Shown here in pieces: positions 24,844 through 32,657 of a DNA stretch of 64,000 bases. Both the position numbers and the translations under genes were made by a program. Each line of letters opens with the position of its first letter. The stretch's first letter is position 1. This DNA comes from Rhodanobacter sp. ANJX3 (GTDB taxonomy: Bacteria; Pseudomonadota; Gammaproteobacteria; Xanthomonadales; Rhodanobacteraceae). The stretch lies in NCBI RefSeq assembly GCF_014200755.1, contig NZ_JACHCM010000005.1, positions 124,001 to 188,000 of the forward strand, written 5' to 3'. Under the pieces are notes generated by a model. That model ran no database searches, was not told where the DNA came from, and was given only the letters and a program-made list of their open reading frames with translations.

Positions 24844-25533
24844 CTAGCGTGAAGTGTACTCCTCAAGACGGTCCCGAAAATCCACGACCGGCCCGGGCAC
24901 GTTGCTGACGCCGCCTTCGAAGATGCGACGCGGCGTGATGCCTGCGCCGTATACCGCCTCGTTGGCGTCGTAATCGATGCGCAGTGCCGCGCCATCGATC
25001 GCTACGCCGGCGAACAGGCCGCGCGAACGCGAGTAGGAGTAGATCTCCGCCTTCATCTGCGCGTCGGTGGAAGCTGTCGCCGTGCGGCCAACCGGGCCGG
25101 CGGCAGCCGAGGCGTCGGCGCCGACGGTAAACTTGCCGTTGACGATGGAATCCACGCCGCGTTGCGTGCGGAACACCAGCACCAGGTCGGTGGACGACAC
25201 GCCGGCCTGGAAACCGATGCTGCCGCCGGTGACAGTGACAAAGCTGGGATTGGACCAGGTACCGTCCGGCGACTTCACCGAAATAAGACCCTCGCCGCGG
25301 CGGCCGCCGAACACGAAGCCGACCTTCAGCACGTCGGGGATCACCGCGATCGCCTTGGCGTCGCGCAGCAGATCCTGCGGAATCGACTTGTCCGGCGCTT
25401 CCATGATTTCGCTCAGCACGCGCACGGCATTCTTGGCGCGCACCAGCGGCGGATCCTCGGCATGCACGGCCATGGCAGGCAGCAACAGGGCCGCGCCGAT
25501 CAGCAGCAGGCGATGCAGTGGTGTCTTGAACAT
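24844..25533 (-). CDS. SYLF-domain (Ysc84-like) lipid-binding protein, exported
   Basis: The 229-residue protein has a signal peptide (LLLIGAALLLPAMAVHA, cut before EDPP) and then a SYLF domain: DLLRDAKAIAVIPDVLKVGFVFGGRRGEG, a GTWSNPSFVTVTGGSIGFQAG strand pair, DLVLVFRT, and the terminal SRSRGLFAGVAIDGA. Eukaryotic SYLF proteins bind phosphoinositides; bacterial members are periplasmic or lipid associated with no firm role. CGGAG lies just upstream of the ATG. It is transcribed leftward ahead of tatABC and divergent from hemH. Confidence 0.88.
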   Translation of the reverse strand: MFKTPLHRLLLIGAALLLPAMAVHAEDPPLVRAKNAVRVLSEIMEAPDKSIPQDLLRDAKAIAVIPDVLKVGFVFGGRRGEGLISVKSPDGTWSNPSFVTVTGGSIGFQAGVSSTDLVLVFRTQRGVDSIVNGKFTVGADASAAAGPVGRTATASTDAQMKAEIYSYSRSRGLFAGVAIDGAALRIDYDANEAVYGAGITPRRIFEGGVSNVPGPVVDFRDRLEEYTSR

Positions 25534-25654
25534 GGATGGCTCCGCGTGAGGGTGGAAGAGTTGAGGCTGGAGATGAATAAGCTAATGACGCCGCGCACCG
25601 CAGCGCGCGAGGCTTGTGGCAGACTCATGCGCCTGCTTCAAGCGCGACGCCACC

Positions 25655-26788
25655 ATGCCCTACAACAACTATACCGGCGTTGCCGGTCATTCCAACGGGC
25701 AGCCCCTGCCGCCCGTTCAGGCTGGCGTGCTGCTGGTCAATCTGGGAACACCGGCCGCGCCCACGGCCAAAGCCGTGCGGCCGTATCTGGCCGAATTTCT
25801 CAGCGACCCGCGCGTGATCGAAGTGCGCCGCTGGCTGTGGTGGCTGATCCTGCACGGTGTGATTCTTCGGCTGCGGCCCTCGCGCTCGGCGCACGCCTAC
25901 GCCAAGGTCTGGACCGAACAGGGCTCGCCGCTTCGGGTCGGCAGCGAGGCGCTGGCCGCCGGTTTGCAGGCCGAGCTGGGCCGCCAGCGCCCGAATGGCC
26001 CGATTCGCGTCGCCCTTGCCATGCGTTATGGCGAACCTTCGGTCGCCCACACTATCGAACGACTGCAGCGCGAAGGCGTACGCAAGCTGCTGGTGCTGCC
26101 GATGTATCCACAGTATTCGGCGACGTCGTCCGGCTCGGTGATCGACGCGGTGATGGATACCTACAAAACGCTGCGCTGGCCACCCGAGCTGCGCATCGTC
26201 AACGACTATCACAACGATCCAGCGCATATCGATGCGCTGGCGACCAGCATCGAGCGCTGGTGGCGGGTCAATGGCCGTGGCGACAAGCTGCTGCTGTCCT
26301 TCCACGGCATCCCCGAGCGTTACCTGCATGCCGGCGACCCGTATTTCTGCCAGTGTCATGCGACGGCGCGCCTGCTGCGCGAACGCCTGCGCTTGACCGA
26401 AGAGCAGCTGGCGATCAGCTTTCAATCGCGCGTCGGCCGCGAGCGCTGGCTGCATCCGTATACCGACCAGATCGTGCGCAAGCTCGCCGCCGAGGGCGTG
26501 AAACGTCTCGACGTCGCCTGCCCCGGGTTTTCGGTCGACTGTCTGGAAACGCTGGAAGAAATCGCCATGCAGAACCGGGATTTTTTTATCGAAGCCGGCG
26601 GCAGCACGCTGCGCTACATCCCCGCATTGAATGACAGCGCCGAGCAGGTCAGCAGTCTCGCGGCGCTGATCCTACGCCACGGCCAGGGCTGGGACGAGTT
26701 TGCCACCGACTACGATCCCGCCGCCGCGAAACAGCGCGTCGTCGATGCCGACCGCCGCGCCAAGGCCTTGCGTGATCGCGCCGACTGA
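25655..26788 (+). CDS. hemH: Ferrochelatase HemH
   Basis: This enzyme inserts Fe(II) into protoporphyrin IX, the last step of protoheme synthesis, at the cytosolic side of the inner membrane. The protein begins its core with GVLLVNLGTPAAPT, carries the catalytic His in SFHGIPERY (H217), the FCQCHATA segment, and CPGFSVDCLETLEEI with the conserved acidic residues. At 377 residues it is somewhat longer than E. coli HemH because of an N-terminal leader and a charged C-terminal tail. ATG 25655 is preferred over the frame's earlier ATG 25616; the ribosome site is weak for both. The alpha/beta hydrolase gene overlaps its 3' end by 17 bases. Confidence 0.95.
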   Translation: MPYNNYTGVAGHSNGQPLPPVQAGVLLVNLGTPAAPTAKAVRPYLAEFLSDPRVIEVRRWLWWLILHGVILRLRPSRSAHAYAKVWTEQGSPLRVGSEALAAGLQAELGRQRPNGPIRVALAMRYGEPSVAHTIERLQREGVRKLLVLPMYPQYSATSSGSVIDAVMDTYKTLRWPPELRIVNDYHNDPAHIDALATSIERWWRVNGRGDKLLLSFHGIPERYLHAGDPYFCQCHATARLLRERLRLTEEQLAISFQSRVGRERWLHPYTDQIVRKLAAEGVKRLDVACPGFSVDCLETLEEIAMQNRDFFIEAGGSTLRYIPALNDSAEQVSSLAALILRHGQGWDEFATDYDPAAAKQRVVDADRRAKALRDRAD

Positions 26789-27617
26789 ACGCCGCATCGC
26801 CCTGCCGCATCTCGCGCTGGCGGTGCAGGTCTGGGGCGACGATAGCGCGCCGCCGCTACTGGCCCTGCACGGCTGGCTGGACAACGCCGGCAGCTATGCG
26901 CTGCTCGCGCCGCGGCTGACCGAGCGATATAAGGTAATCGCGCTGGATCTGCCCGGTCACGGCCATTCCGATCACCTGGCGAGCGGCGCCAGCTACTACT
27001 ACCTCGACTACGTACGCGCCGTGCTCGACGCGGCGGACGCGTTGCAGCTCGATCGCTACGCCTTGCTCGGCCACTCGATGGGTGCCGGCATCGCCGCCCT
27101 GGTTGCCGCCGCGACGCCGCAGCGCATTGAACGCCTGTGCCTGATCGAGGGCCTCGGTCCGCTCGGCGACGACGGCACACAGACGTTGAAGCGCTTTCGT
27201 GAGGCACTGACGCCACATGTCGGCAACCGCAAACCGCTGCGCGTGTTTCGCGATGTCGAACAAGCGGTGAGCGCCCGGGTGATGGCCAGCGGACTGGCGG
27301 CAGAGCTGGCGCGACCGATCGTCACGCGCGGCCTGATCGAAACCGAGGGCGGCTGGCGCTGGCGCAGCGATCCGCGGCTGATGCAGACCAGCGCCGTACG
27401 CCAGGCCGAGTCGCAAATCCACGCCATCCTGCGCGGTATCGAAGCGCCCAGCGCGCTGCTGCTCGCCGAGCCCGCGACGCCCTACCTGCCCAGCGCCCCG
27501 ATGCAGGCGCGCGCCGATTGCGTGCCGAACATCGTCGTCAGCCATCTGGCCGGCGGCCATCATCTGCATCTGGAACAGCCGGCCGCCGTCGCGGACTGGA
27601 TAGGCGCGCCGGCCTAG
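26772..27617 (+). CDS. Alpha/beta hydrolase
   Basis: The 281-residue alpha/beta-fold hydrolase has the oxyanion strand LALHGWLDNAGSY, LDLPGHGHSD, the nucleophile elbow GHSMG (S102), and the catalytic His at the end (GGHHLHLEQP, H263 or H264). GTG 26772 inside the end of hemH is chosen because AAGG lies about seven bases upstream and because the preceding residues of the open frame only shadow hemH. The 17-base overlap suggests co-translation with hemH. The substrate is unknown. The stop codon lies within a short tandem repeat. Confidence 0.87.
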   Translation: MIAPTERRIALPHLALAVQVWGDDSAPPLLALHGWLDNAGSYALLAPRLTERYKVIALDLPGHGHSDHLASGASYYYLDYVRAVLDAADALQLDRYALLGHSMGAGIAALVAAATPQRIERLCLIEGLGPLGDDGTQTLKRFREALTPHVGNRKPLRVFRDVEQAVSARVMASGLAAELARPIVTRGLIETEGGWRWRSDPRLMQTSAVRQAESQIHAILRGIEAPSALLLAEPATPYLPSAPMQARADCVPNIVVSHLAGGHHLHLEQPAAVADWIGAPA

Positions 27618-27637
27618 CGCCGGCCTAGCGCCGGCCG
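27607..27637. repeat. Short 11-bp tandem repeat over the hydrolase stop codon
   Basis: The unit CGCCGGCCTAG occurs at 27607-27617 and 27618-27628 and again in part (CGCCGGCC) from 27629. The first copy contains the TAG stop of the hydrolase, so a change in copy number keeps a stop at the same place. The GC-rich units can also pair with each other, but no U-run follows, so it is not called a terminator. Confidence 0.75.
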
Positions 27638-27729
27638 TTGCCCGAACCTCAGGCCCAAATGCCTTTCAGCCGCAGGATTGTGCGGCGGCGTTCGGTTATC
27701 GTGCACGTCTCATTGCCCAGCCCTGACCC

Positions 27730-29109
27730 ATGAGCCCGCTGCCGACCTCTGAATCTACCCACCGTCGCGCCGCGCTGACTTTCATCTTTGTCACGGTGAT
27801 GGTCGACATGCTGGCGTTCGGCATCATCATTCCGGTGCTGCCGCATCTGATCGTGGATCTGATCGGCGGCAGCATCGCGAAGGCCGCGGTGTGGTCGGGT
27901 GCGTTCGGCGCGCTGTTCATGCTGATGCAGTTCGTGTTTTCGCCGGTGCAGGGTGCGCTGTCCGATCGCTACGGGCGGCGCACGGTGATCCTGATTTCCA
28001 GCTTCGGCCTTGGTGTCGATTTTGTGGTGATGGCCATTGCACCGTCGCTGTGGCTGCTGTTTGTCGGACGCGCGATTTCCGGCGTATGCGCGGCCAGCTT
28101 TTCGACCGCCAACGCTTACATAGCCGACATCACGCCGAAGGAGAAGCGCGCCGCCGCGTTCGGCACGCTGGGTGCGGCTTTCGGTGTCGGTTTCATCATC
28201 GGCCCGGCACTGGGCGGCTTTCTCGGTCATCTGTCGATCCGCCTGCCGTTCTGGATGGCCGGCGTGCTGTCGCTGATCAACTTTGCCTACGGCCTGTTCG
28301 TGCTGCCCGAATCGCTGCCGAAGGAAAAACGCACGGTACGATTCGCCTGGCGCGACGCCAACCCGCTGGGCGCGCTGATCCTGCTGCGCCGCTATCCGCA
28401 GGTGTTCGGCCTGGCCGCGGTGTTTTTTCTGATCAACCTGGCGCAGTTCTCGCTCAACTCGACCTACGTGCTCTACACCGACTACCGCTACGGCTGGGGG
28501 CCGCAGGCGGTGGGTTACACGCTGGCCCTGGTAGGCCTGTGCAGCGGGCTGGTGCAGGCGGTGCTGGTGCGGCGGCTGATGCCGACGTTCGGCGAGCGCC
28601 GGCTGATTATCGGCGGGCTGCTGCTATGCGTGATCGGCTACTTCTTCTTAGGGCTAGCGCCGGTCGCCTGGGTTTTTCTGGCCGGCATTCCGTTTCTCTG
28701 CCTGGGCGGACTGGCCGGTCCGCCGGCGCAGGCGATGATGACCCAGCAGGTCGATCCGCACGAACAGGGCCGGCTGCAGGGCGCGTTGACCAGTCTGGCC
28801 AGCCTTGCAGGCATCTTTGGCCCGGCGCTGTTCGCCAATATCTTCGCGCTGTTCATCAGCGACCATGCGCCGGTTCACTTGCCGGGCGCGGCGTTCATTC
28901 TCAGCGCGGCGCTGCTGCTGGTCTCCGCGCTGATCGCCTTCAGCATGACGCGCGCCAACAAGGTCGTCGCGCCCGCGGCCAGCGACGATCTTGCGCCGGC
29001 AATGCCGTTCAAACACTTCGCACCCGAACCGCCATGTGACGAGTCGCTGACTGACAACGACCGTCCCCTCCCCTCTTTTCAGCACGACTCAAAGGAAACA
29101 CCACCGTGA
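27730..29109 (+). CDS. MFS transporter, TCR/Tet-like drug:H+ antiporter family
   Basis: The 459-residue inner-membrane protein has twelve predicted helices. The start FIFVTVMVDMLAFGIIIPVLP is the TM1 signature of TetA-type transporters, and the loop 2-3 motif A is GALSDRYGRR. LGAAFGVGFIIGPALGG is the antiporter motif in TM5. The C-terminal 50 residues are hydrophilic and poorly conserved. It probably exports a drug or metabolite; close resemblance to TetA-type pumps does not prove tetracycline resistance. Its stop codon overlaps the GTG of the DUF1993 gene (GTGA), implying coupling. Confidence 0.9.
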   Translation: MSPLPTSESTHRRAALTFIFVTVMVDMLAFGIIIPVLPHLIVDLIGGSIAKAAVWSGAFGALFMLMQFVFSPVQGALSDRYGRRTVILISSFGLGVDFVVMAIAPSLWLLFVGRAISGVCAASFSTANAYIADITPKEKRAAAFGTLGAAFGVGFIIGPALGGFLGHLSIRLPFWMAGVLSLINFAYGLFVLPESLPKEKRTVRFAWRDANPLGALILLRRYPQVFGLAAVFFLINLAQFSLNSTYVLYTDYRYGWGPQAVGYTLALVGLCSGLVQAVLVRRLMPTFGERRLIIGGLLLCVIGYFFLGLAPVAWVFLAGIPFLCLGGLAGPPAQAMMTQQVDPHEQGRLQGALTSLASLAGIFGPALFANIFALFISDHAPVHLPGAAFILSAALLLVSALIAFSMTRANKVVAPAASDDLAPAMPFKHFAPEPPCDESLTDNDRPLPSFQHDSKETPP

Positions 29110-29612
29110 CTATTTCGATGTATCAGACCGCCGTACCCGTCACCGTTCGCGCGCTCGAAAACCTTGCCCATGTCCTTAAGAAGGGTGCCGAGCACGCCGC
29201 GGTGAAGAGCGTCACCGACCAGACGCTGCTGCAGACGCGGCTGATTCCCGACATGCTGCCGCTGGTCAAGCAGGTACAGATCGCCACCGACATGGCCAAG
29301 AACGGCGTGGCTCGCCTGGCGGGCGTGGAGCCGCTGAAGTTCGACGACACCGAAACCACGCTGGACGAGCTGCAGGCACGCATCGCCCGCGCGGTCGAGT
29401 ACATCCAGACCTTTACCCCCGAGCAGATCGACGGCAGCGAAACGCGCGCGATCACCATGAAGACCCGCAATGGCGAGCTGAACTTCGAAGGCCAGAGCTA
29501 CCTGCTCGATTTCGTTTTCCCGAACGTGTTTTTCCACTGCACCACCGCCTACAACATCCTGCGCGAGTCCGGCGCGGAACTGGGCAAGCAGGACTTTATC
29601 GGCAAGGCCTGA
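29106..29612 (+). CDS. DUF1993 domain protein
   Basis: The 168-residue protein matches the DUF1993 family by its start (SMYQTAVPVTVRALENLAHVL), RLIPDMLPLVKQVQIATDMAK and the C-terminal FPNVFFHCTTAYNILRESG. The family is related to the DinB-like four-helix bundle; conserved His residues may bind a metal, but no activity is established. GTG 29106 is preceded by AGGA about nine bases upstream and overlaps the MFS stop by four bases, so the two are probably one operon. Confidence 0.88.
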   Translation: MTISMYQTAVPVTVRALENLAHVLKKGAEHAAVKSVTDQTLLQTRLIPDMLPLVKQVQIATDMAKNGVARLAGVEPLKFDDTETTLDELQARIARAVEYIQTFTPEQIDGSETRAITMKTRNGELNFEGQSYLLDFVFPNVFFHCTTAYNILRESGAELGKQDFIGKA

Positions 29613-29764
29613 GAGCCTGTTCAAAGTGTCGGCATGACGGCGGCTCGCCGCCTTCATGCACCTTGCCGAACTGTGATGCGTACCTCGATTTGCCCTCGCC
29701 TGCTGGCGCGCCCCCTGCATCACCTGAGGCGTACCACGAAAACCCATTCGGCGAGGGAGCTCTC

Positions 29765-29983
29765 ATGGAACATATCGAATACATCATCGTTGGTGGACCG
29801 CAGCACGGTTCGATCAGCCGCGGTCCACGCCAAGCTGATTCGCCCATGCTGCCGGCGGAAGCGGCTTGCGATGGCCTGATCTGCAGGGCGGCTGCACGCC
29901 GCCACGGCAGTCAGGGCACGCGCTATCTGCTGCTCCACCCGCAGGCAACCGGCGAGCAATTTCTGACCATGCTGGCCGCGTGA
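29765..29983 (+). CDS. Small hypothetical protein
   Basis: The 72-residue protein begins MEHIEYIIVGGPQHG and contains two Cys (AACDGLICRAA). I do not recognise it. It has no signal peptide or membrane helix. The gene call rests on the strong ribosome site GAGGGAG seven bases before ATG 29765, on position between two real genes on the same strand, and on codon use like its neighbours. An open frame extends upstream to 29663 but without a ribosome site. Confidence 0.6.
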   Translation: MEHIEYIIVGGPQHGSISRGPRQADSPMLPAEAACDGLICRAAARRHGSQGTRYLLLHPQATGEQFLTMLAA

Positions 29984-30186
29984 GGTGACGCGGCGGGGCA
30001 CCTGTTCGCAGCGTGGCCGCTCAATTTTCCCAGCGCGACCGATTTCCAAGCGCCACGGCATATCCATCCCGGTTTGCCATGTAAGACCGAAGTTACAGCG
30101 CGCCTTGTCGCCTCACGCGATCGCATCGACAATAGCCGACCGAGCCGCTGCGCTCAGCCGCGCCGATCGACTGCCTCCCACCCCTC

Positions 30187-31848
30187 ATGCTGCGAATCAC
30201 CGACCTCAAGCTGCCGCTGGACCATCCCGACGAGGCATTGCCCAAGGCGATCCGTGCGCGGCTCAAACTGGATGCGAAAGAGCCGCTAAGCTTCACAGTG
30301 GCCAAGCGCAGCTACGACGCGCGCAAGCGCGGCGCGATATTGCTGATCTACGCGCTAGATGTCGATACGCCGCGCGAAGCCGAACTGCTGCAGCGGTTTG
30401 CCGGCGATAAGAATATCGGGCCGACGCCGGACACGAGCTACCGCTTCGTCACGCAGGCGCCGACGCAGCTGCCGCGGCGGCCCGTTGTCATCGGCACCGG
30501 GCCGTGCGGGCTGTTTGCCGGACTGATCCTGGCGCAGATGGGCTTTCGCCCAATCATCCTGGACCGCGGCAAGGCCGTGCGCGAACGCACCAAGGACACC
30601 TGGGACCTTTGGCGCAAGCGCAATCTGCATCCCGAGTCCAACGTGCAGTTCGGTGAGGGCGGTGCCGGCACGTTTTCCGATGGCAAGCTGTGGAGCCAGA
30701 TCCGCGATCCGATGCACCACGGCCGAAAGGTGCTCACCGAGTTCGTCAAGGCCGGCGCGCCCGAAGAAATTCTTTACGTCAGCAAGCCGCATATCGGCAC
30801 CTTTCGGCTGGTGACGATGGTGGAAAACATGCGCGCCACGATCGAGGCGCTCGGCGGCGAGATCCGCTTCGGCAGCCGCGTCGACGATCTGCTGATCGAC
30901 ATCAGTGCCGATGGCACGCGCCAGCTGCGCGGCGTGAGCCTGGAAGGCGGCGAAGAAATCCTCGCCTATCACGTGGTGCTGGCGATCGGCCACAGCGCGC
31001 GTGACACCTTCGAGATGCTGCACAAACGCAACGTCTACCTGGAAGCCAAACCGTTCTCGATCGGCTTTCGGGTCGAGCATCCGCAATCGATCATCGACCG
31101 CGCGCGCTTCGGTGCGCAGGCCGGCCATCCGCTGCTCGGCGCCGCCGATTACAAGCTGGTACATCACGTCACCGGCGATCACGCCGGCAGGGGGCGCTCG
31201 GTCTACAGCTTCTGCATGTGCCCAGGCGGCACCGTGGTAGCCGCGATGTCGGAGCCCGGCCGCGTGGTCACCAACGGCATGAGCCAGTACTCGCGCAACG
31301 AACGCAACGCCAACGCCGCGATCGTGGTGGGCATCGAGCCGGCTGACTTCGTACCATTCGATCCGACATCCACCGACGGGCAGATCCACCCGCTCGCCGG
31401 CATCGCGCTGCAGCGGGCGCTGGAAAGTCGCGCGTATGCGCTGGGCGGCGAAAACTACAACGCGCCCGGCCAGCTGGTCGGCGATTTCATTGCCGCGCAG
31501 CCGTCGCGCGAGTTAGGCGATGTCGAACCCTCGTTCAAGCCGGGCGTTACGCTGGGCAGCCTCGACAGCGCGCTGCCGGCCTATGCGATCGAAGCGATTC
31601 GCGAAGCGCTGCCCGCGTTCGACCGTCAGATCAGAGGCTTCGCCCTGCACGACGCGGTACTCACCGGCGTGGAAACGCGCACCTCGTCACCGGTGCGCAT
31701 CAAGCGCGACGACAGTTTTCAAAGCCTCAATACGCGCGGCCTCTATCCCGCCGGCGAAGGCGCGGGCTACGCCGGCGGCATTCTTTCCGCCGCCGTCGAC
31801 GGCATCAAGGTCGCCGAAGCGGTGGCGCTCAGTATCGTGGCGCACTGA
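30187..31848 (+). CDS. FAD-dependent oxidoreductase (COG2509-like)
   Basis: The 553-residue protein has an N-terminal ferredoxin-like domain (about 1-90), then a Rossmann FAD-binding fold starting VVIGTGPCGLFAGLILAQMG, followed by ESNVQFGEGGAGTFSDGKL, a stretch typical of the COG2509 family of uncharacterised dehydrogenases. The C-terminal FAD motif is LYPAGEGAGYAGGILSAAVD. The family has no proven substrate. A non-conserved leader is absent and ATG 30187 fits. It stands 81 bases upstream of the DsbA-like gene on the same strand. Confidence 0.9.
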   Translation: MLRITDLKLPLDHPDEALPKAIRARLKLDAKEPLSFTVAKRSYDARKRGAILLIYALDVDTPREAELLQRFAGDKNIGPTPDTSYRFVTQAPTQLPRRPVVIGTGPCGLFAGLILAQMGFRPIILDRGKAVRERTKDTWDLWRKRNLHPESNVQFGEGGAGTFSDGKLWSQIRDPMHHGRKVLTEFVKAGAPEEILYVSKPHIGTFRLVTMVENMRATIEALGGEIRFGSRVDDLLIDISADGTRQLRGVSLEGGEEILAYHVVLAIGHSARDTFEMLHKRNVYLEAKPFSIGFRVEHPQSIIDRARFGAQAGHPLLGAADYKLVHHVTGDHAGRGRSVYSFCMCPGGTVVAAMSEPGRVVTNGMSQYSRNERNANAAIVVGIEPADFVPFDPTSTDGQIHPLAGIALQRALESRAYALGGENYNAPGQLVGDFIAAQPSRELGDVEPSFKPGVTLGSLDSALPAYAIEAIREALPAFDRQIRGFALHDAVLTGVETRTSSPVRIKRDDSFQSLNTRGLYPAGEGAGYAGGILSAAVDGIKVAEAVALSIVAH

Positions 31849-31929
31849 TCGGTTAATCGTTCTCGCGGAATTGATTGCTGCGTCAAGCGTCTCTATATGT
31901 GGGTTTCAAGCACGCACCGAGGTATCTCC

Positions 31930-32622
31930 GTGACCGATCCAGCCAAAACCGCCGCTGCCAAGCCGGCGCCCGTCAAACCCGTTCCGATCAAGATCGATTT
32001 CGTCTCCGACGTATCGTGTCCGTGGTGCGCGATCGGACTGGCCTCGCTGCGCCAGGCGCTGGCAAGTCTCGGCGACGAGGTGGCTGCCGACATTCATTTC
32101 CAGCCATTCGAGCTGAATCCGAACATGCCGCGCGAAGGCGAGAATTCCACCGAACATCTGATGCGCAAGTACAGCAGCACGGCCGAACAGATCGACGTCA
32201 ATCGCGAAAACATCCGCGCTCGCGGCGCTTCGCTGGGGGTGACGTTCCGCATGGATCGCCACACCCGCGTCTACAACACCTTCGACGCGCACCGGCTGCT
32301 GCACTGGGCCGAGCTGGAGCGCAGGCACGTGCCGCTGAAGCAGGTGCTGCTGCGCGCCTATTTCACCGATGGCGACGATGTCAGTGACCATGCGGTGCTG
32401 CAGCGACTGGCCGAGGAAGTCGGCCTGGATGCGGCCGAGGCGAAGCGCATTCTCGCCAGCAATGTGTATGCCGATGAAGTGCGCGCGCAGGAGCAGTTCT
32501 ACTTGCAGCACGGCATCCAGTCGGTGCCGGCCACGATCATCAACGATCGTCATCTGATTTCCGGCGGGCAGCCGCCGGAGGCGTTCGAACAGGCGCTGCG
32601 GCAGATCATTCAGCCGGCCTGA
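31930..32622 (+). CDS. DsbA family oxidoreductase (FrnE-like)
   Basis: The 230-residue thioredoxin-fold protein has the active-site CPWC at residues 30-33 and the large helical insertion of DsbA-like proteins; HFQPFELNPNMPREGEN, NTFDAHRLLHWA and the cis-Pro loop QSVPATIINDRHLISGGQ match the FrnE/polyketide-related branch. No signal peptide is visible, so unlike DsbA it probably acts in the cytoplasm. GTG 31930 is chosen because GAGGT lies six to seven bases upstream; an ATG at 31897 has none. It converges with the GGDEF-EAL gene. Confidence 0.9.
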   Translation: MTDPAKTAAAKPAPVKPVPIKIDFVSDVSCPWCAIGLASLRQALASLGDEVAADIHFQPFELNPNMPREGENSTEHLMRKYSSTAEQIDVNRENIRARGASLGVTFRMDRHTRVYNTFDAHRLLHWAELERRHVPLKQVLLRAYFTDGDDVSDHAVLQRLAEEVGLDAAEAKRILASNVYADEVRAQEQFYLQHGIQSVPATIINDRHLISGGQPPEAFEQALRQIIQPA

Positions 32623-32657
32623 TTCTGCCTGGGTCCGATGCCTGCCGAGCGAGCAAC

